Source: Bradyrhizobium sp. Ec3.3 (GTDB lineage Bacteria; Pseudomonadota; Alphaproteobacteria; Rhizobiales; Xanthobacteraceae). From it: a stretch of DNA of 64,000 bases. Numbering within the stretch: the stretch's first letter is position 1; the number at the start of each line of letters is the position of its first letter. The translations under genes and the position numbers were made by a program. The notes under the pieces were generated by a model. The model was given only the letters and a program-made list of their open reading frames with translations, was not told where the DNA came from and did no database searches. Shown piece after piece: positions 60,604-64,000 of this stretch. Location: assembly GCF_000472925.1 (NCBI RefSeq), contig NZ_AXAS01000010.1:160186-224185 (forward strand), given 5' to 3'.

Positions 60604-61050
60604 ATGCATGCCGAACGTCTGCTACCCGTGGAGACCGCGCCCGAGGGCTACGCGAAACTCCGTGCGGTAGAGGCCTACATCCTTCGATGCGGGCTACCGA
60701 GAGGTTTGATCGATCTTGTGAAGATGCGAGCGTCTCAGATCAATGGCTGCGCGTATTGTCTCGACGTTCACAGCAAGGATGCACGCAAGAATGGCGAGAG
60801 CGAACAGCGCCTCTACCTTCTCAATGGATGGCGCGAATCGCCGCTTTATTCGCAGGCCGAACGTGCCGCACTGGCATGGACTGAGGCGCTCACTAGGGTC
60901 GCAGAGGTGCACGCGCCGGATGCAGACTACGAGGAACTACGAAAGCAATTTACCGATAAAGAGATCGTCGATCTCACCATGCTCATTGGCATGATCAATC
61001 TTTGGAATCGGCTCGCCATCGGCATGCGCTACGTGCATGATGCGGGCTGA
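60604..61050 (+). CDS. carboxymuconolactone decarboxylase / AhpD-like protein
   Basis: This 148-residue protein is of the AhpD-like family. The redox pair and proton-relay histidine are present in NGCAYCLDVHSKDAR (about residues 54-68), preceded by LIDLVKMRASQI and followed by LLNGWRESPLYSQAERAALAWTEALT, all typical. Such proteins reduce peroxiredoxin partners or act on peroxides. It is probably co-transcribed with the RidA-like gene 48 bases downstream. No ahpC lies nearby. Confidence 0.9.
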   Translation: MHAERLLPVETAPEGYAKLRAVEAYILRCGLPRGLIDLVKMRASQINGCAYCLDVHSKDARKNGESEQRLYLLNGWRESPLYSQAERAALAWTEALTRVAEVHAPDADYEELRKQFTDKEIVDLTMLIGMINLWNRLAIGMRYVHDAG

Positions 61051-61098
61051 TGTGCGTCTCGCCTCGCGGCAGCCACCGGACAGTGCAGGAGAACTCGT

Positions 61099-61476
61099 TT
61101 GCCAAGGCAGAACACATCGTCCGGTTACGCCTTTGAAGACGCGTATGGCTACTCACGAGCCGTCCGCGTTGGAAATCAAGTCTTTGTATCTGGTACAACG
61201 GCGCGTCCGCCGGAACTAGGCGGCGATGCCTATATGCAAGCGAAAGCCGCGCTAGCGACAATAGCCAACGCACTAGCCAAGACCGGTGCCGGGATGCAGC
61301 ATGTTGTTCGTACCGTGGTGTACGTTATCGACATGGCCGACACTCAACATATTGTCCGCGCCCATTCTGAAGCCTTCGATCAAATTCGCCCGGCAAGCAC
61401 GCTCGTTCAGGTCGCTGGTCTCACGCCGGCTTCCGCACGGGTCGAGATCGAGGCAACGGCGATCATCTGCGACTGA
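61099..61476 (+). CDS. RidA family protein
   Basis: This 125-residue protein is of the RidA/YjgF family, which hydrolyses reactive enamine/imine intermediates from PLP enzymes. Family features are VGNQVFVSGTTARPP, AALATIANALAKTGAGMQHVVRTVVYV and PASTLVQVAGLTPASARVEIEATA, with the conserved arginine in ASARVEIEA. The start is TTG at 61099 with AGGAGA upstream. It follows the AhpD-like gene on the same strand. Confidence 0.88.
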   Translation: MPRQNTSSGYAFEDAYGYSRAVRVGNQVFVSGTTARPPELGGDAYMQAKAALATIANALAKTGAGMQHVVRTVVYVIDMADTQHIVRAHSEAFDQIRPASTLVQVAGLTPASARVEIEATAIICD

Positions 61477-61617
61477 CAACGGTGGTTACGATGAAACTGT
61501 AGTTCGGCGATCCGTTCGACGAGTTGGTTGGAGACGGCTGAGGAGTAGCGTGACGAAGAAACTTGAAGGCGCACCGATCGAAATGCCTTACCAGATCGTA
61601 ACACTCATGCGGCGCCG

Positions 61618-62520
61618 TTACAGTTTTCCATAGACTCGCGCGGCGACCGCCTTCAGGCGCTCGACCGAGCCGGACTCCGGATGCGGCTTGACCGGCGCGA
61701 ACAGGATCGACGCCTGCCTGCCGTTCTTCCAGACATAGATGTTGACGGCGTTGCCGTTGCCCTTGGTGCAGGAATGCTCGCCGAACGCTTCACTGCCGAG
61801 CTCGGGTATCGCCACGTGTTTGCACGGGTCCGTGCGTTTCATCATGTTGATGACGGTGTCGCGCGACATCGCGATCACCGCGACGATCATGGTGTTGGCC
61901 TCGCGATCGAACATCATGCAGCTGCCCGCGCCGGTCCGCTGGACCATCAGCGTGCTCTTGTCGAGAAAGCCGTCGGCATCCGCTTCAGTGAGCCATTCGC
62001 AATCGCCGAACCGCTCGCTGGTCTTGCTCACCTTACCGATGGCAACGCGCGCGACTTGGGTGAGCGGTCCGAGCAGCGCCTCGTCGGCACGCCGGCCGGT
62101 CGGATAGACGCTGATCTGCAGAATGTAATCGCCGGACAAGGCGACGACCGAGGTCTCCTGGCGCTGCGCGCCGGCGGCGGTCGTTCCGCCCTGGCCTTCG
62201 TCGCCGATCCCGGACACGGCACTAAGCGGCATGCGCTCGCCAAGCGTCTTGACGAAGGTCGCGTACAATTCCTTGGCGCGGTCCTTGTCGGGATTGCGGA
62301 ACACGGTCAGCATCATCGTGTCGCCGCGTCCGCCCTGGTAGATGCAGCCGCGGCCGTCCTGATTTGAAATCAGTGACCATTTGAGCGCCGGCATCGCGCC
62401 GGCGAGCTCCTGGGCGCTGATGAACGGGCAGGTTTCGGCAGCGAGCGCGGGAGGCACCGGGACGGCTGCGATTCCAAGGAATAGAACGAGGCAAGAGAAC
62501 AGACGATCGATAATGCGCAT
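61618..62520 (-). CDS. exported hypothetical protein with two cysteine-containing halves
   Basis: This 300-residue protein has a signal peptide ending ALAAE (about residue 29). The mature part has two similar halves: TCPFISAQELAGAMP with RGCIYQGGRGDTMMLTVF, and FGDCEWLTEADADGFLDKS with GSCMMFDREANTMIVAVIAM. This suggests an internal duplication of a domain with an N-terminal cysteine, a C-x-Y/M-F cysteine strand and a later hydrophobic strand. The layout resembles exported solute- or ligand-binding domains, but no family was recognised. It is transcribed away from the RidA-like gene's end. Confidence 0.7.
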   Translation of the reverse strand: MRIIDRLFSCLVLFLGIAAVPVPPALAAETCPFISAQELAGAMPALKWSLISNQDGRGCIYQGGRGDTMMLTVFRNPDKDRAKELYATFVKTLGERMPLSAVSGIGDEGQGGTTAAGAQRQETSVVALSGDYILQISVYPTGRRADEALLGPLTQVARVAIGKVSKTSERFGDCEWLTEADADGFLDKSTLMVQRTGAGSCMMFDREANTMIVAVIAMSRDTVINMMKRTDPCKHVAIPELGSEAFGEHSCTKGNGNAVNIYVWKNGRQASILFAPVKPHPESGSVERLKAVAARVYGKL

Positions 62521-62598
62521 TGGATAATTTACTACCGCAGCGGTTTAGCGGACGACTACAATAATTCAATCGCAACTAAGAGGCAGAATCGGATCCCA

Positions 62599-63240
62599 CT
62601 ACCGGTGGAGATTTGGATTGCGAACATGAGGCTGACTGCCGTAGTGCCGGTACCATTCAACGACGCGGTCTGCGAGCTCGTCGTAAGGCCCGTCTTCGAC
62701 AACAGGATACTCCGGATCGGAGAGTTGATCGAGGATGCCTTTGGTGGCTACTAAGATGTCAGCCGGATAAACGCCGGCGTCGAGGAGATGTAATTTTAGG
62801 TAGCCGAGAAGAATTTCAAAACCGGCGTCCCAGTTGATATTGCCGTTGTCGCGGCCCTCGCGATGTAGTTTTTCAACCGCGCGGAGCAGTTCGCCCTCAA
62901 CCGTGTCAGCTTGGCCCTCGGACGGCACCTTGGTCTTCCAAATGACCTTTGCCTCGTCAAAATAACGCATGCCTTGAACATCCGTCTCGATCCCGGGAGC
63001 TACTGCCGGAGTCAGTTGCCACTTGTCGCCGATCGGGCCCCGCCGACAGCCGTCTGCATTGCAGTGGAGTGTTGTCGGAGCAGGGCTAATGCTGTTGGCG
63101 ACATTGCCGCTGATGTAGACGCCGGTACGTTTGTAGACTGAAGCGACCGCCGCCGACTGCGGCGCTCTCGGCAGGTCTGCGCCTATCGCGCCACCAGCGT
63201 AAGGGCCGACAAGTAAGATTGCAGCAGAAAGCTTGCGCAT
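62599..63240 (-). CDS. exported hypothetical protein, Omp31-like leader joined to another domain
   Basis: The first 55 residues of this 213-residue protein resemble the start of Omp25/Omp31-type porins: a signal peptide followed by ADLPRAP and VYKRTGVYISGNVANS. The barrel does not follow. From MRYFDEAKVIWKTKVPSEGQ (about residue 91) the rest reads as a soluble helical domain with ELLRAVEKLHREGRDNGNINW and DELADRVVEWYRHYG, which could be a separate protein starting at the ATG at 62970. The gene may be a fusion made by a deletion. It lies in the low-density end region near an IS element. Confidence 0.6.
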   Translation of the reverse strand: MRKLSAAILLVGPYAGGAIGADLPRAPQSAAVASVYKRTGVYISGNVANSISPAPTTLHCNADGCRRGPIGDKWQLTPAVAPGIETDVQGMRYFDEAKVIWKTKVPSEGQADTVEGELLRAVEKLHREGRDNGNINWDAGFEILLGYLKLHLLDAGVYPADILVATKGILDQLSDPEYPVVEDGPYDELADRVVEWYRHYGSQPHVRNPNLHR

Positions 63241-63785
63241 CGCTTAATGGCGTACCTGTTGTTTCTGATAATTCAATACGCCTGAAGCCTCGATAGCCAT
63301 ATGATGCTTGGTCCTTTGATTGAACTCCTTGGTCGCCGCCGAGCCGATGTTGGTTCAGCCGGCCCGTCAGATGATTAGGGCGAGGAAATCGAACATGCGG
63401 CTCGCTTCGCCGGGGAAAACCCATCCAGCAAGATCTGGAGCAACTCAGGATCTTTCGATTGGGGCGGAAGCCACTACCATCGCCGGGAACGAAGTTCACG
63501 CAAAGCCAGCAACAGAAGGAAGCGAAGTGAGGCTTCGGCCGGCACGTTATTCTTGACGATGTTTATCGTCAGCAACCGTCCTCAACGGTTCATCAAGACC
63601 AGGAGGACAATCTCGTAGGATACTCGCAATTTCGTCAGCTCGTGCTGCAGCGGCCATCACCGTTCGCGCACCCACGGATCGGATGGGAGATGGGATTACG
63701 CTGACAGTGCATTTAACTGAGGCTTCCGAGATCGAATGCACTGAAGATCATCTAGCCGGCCTTCGCTAGCAAGAAGGCGGTGGAG
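63241..63785. other. gene-poor stretch before the IS element
   Basis: About 545 bases carry no supported gene. It may hold the promoter of the minus-strand chimeric gene and remnants related to past insertion events. Base composition is more AT-rich than in the first 58 kb by eye. Confidence 0.4.
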
Positions 63786-63819
63786 CTAAAGTGAGTTCGC
63801 AATCATCGATTCACTTTAG
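63786..63819. repeat. terminal hairpin of IS110-family element
   Basis: CTAAAGTGA (63786-63794) and TCACTTTAG (63811-63819) are perfect nine-base complements around 16 bases. They lie 18 bases before the transposase start, as expected for the left end of an IS110-type element, which lacks ordinary long terminal repeats. The exact IS boundary cannot be fixed here. Confidence 0.5.
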
Positions 63820-63836
63820 GCCACGAGGAGGCGAAG

Positions 63837-64000
63837 ATGATGTACGGCGGGATTGATCTGCATTCCAACAACAGCGTTGTCGCTGTTATCGACGATGCCG
63901 ACCGGGTCGTGGCGCAGAAGCGCTTGGCAAACGACATCACGAAGATCGTCGGCTTTCTGGCCCGATGGCAAGACCAGTTGGCCGGCGTCGTCGTCGAATC
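63837..64000 (+). mobile_element. IS110 family transposase, N-terminal part
   Basis: The reading frame begins MMYGGIDLHSNNSVVAVIDD, the N-terminal RuvC-like DEDD catalytic start of IS110-family transposases; the aspartate in GIDLH is the first catalytic residue. GAGGAGG precedes the ATG. The gene runs off the window, so only about 54 residues are seen, and whether the copy is intact is unknown. IS110 elements use a DEDD transposase, and some are guided by a bridge RNA encoded outside the transposase gene. Confidence 0.85.

Overview
The window is GC-rich alphaproteobacterial chromosome. Gene content and order (a pyruvate dehydrogenase operon whose E1-beta carries an N-terminal lipoyl domain, ppiD-trpD-trpC-moaC, tpiA-secG-pyrG-kdsA-eno, ftsB near pdhA), a FixK/FNR-type box, FixJ-like regulators and several families of long imperfect palindromes all point to Bradyrhizobium or a close relative in the Nitrobacteraceae. 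The assignment comes from protein recognition, not from a database search.

Positions 1-12 kb: a C-terminal processing protease, a membrane GGDEF/EAL protein, a lone Flp pilin, an MFS exporter divergent from a CGNR zinc-finger regulator with a repeated palindromic site between them, then the minus-strand block ppiD-trpD-trpC-moaC. Positions 11.4-20.4 kb: plus-strand housekeeping genes tpiA, secG, pyrG, a NIPSNAP protein, kdsA, an MFS transporter and eno, interrupted by queF and a Vgb-like beta-propeller on the minus strand. A 55-residue free-standing sigma-1.1-like protein lies at 17.2 kb.

Positions 20.4-29.6 kb: oxidoreductases and a metallo-beta-lactamase-fold protein, ftsB, a Tat-exported ABC binding protein, an AcoR-like regulator that lacks its AAA+ domain next to an aldehyde dehydrogenase, and a glycerophosphodiesterase. 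This block lies between eno and the pdh genes. Positions 29.7-37.1 kb: pdhA-pdhB-DUF5076-small ORF-pdhC-lpdA, then a threonine synthase. Positions 37-43.5 kb: a TctC-type binding protein, a two-component system (PAS kinase, translationally coupled FixJ-type regulator, nearby receiver-only protein) and a run of tightly packed small cysteine-rich genes.

Positions 43.6-58.6 kb: a lytic transglycosylase divergent from a HAMP adenylate/guanylate cyclase, three very small genes, an ECF sigma factor coupled to a YCII/DGPF protein, a DUF418 membrane protein, ilvD overlapping an exoR-like Sel1 gene, xthA and a hybrid histidine kinase. From about 58.7 kb to the end coding density falls: small secreted or hypothetical proteins, a gene broken or slipped at an A8 tract, an AhpD-like and a RidA-like gene, a chimeric-looking exported protein, and the left end of an IS110-family element running off the window.

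No rRNA, tRNA or CRISPR array was recognised. The most interesting leads are the small zinc-finger-like cluster at 42-43.4 kb, the FixK-box/regulator/palindrome/aldehyde dehydrogenase module at 25.2-28 kb, the repeated operator at 6.2 kb, the sigma-1.1 microprotein, and the A8 frameshift gene at 60 kb.
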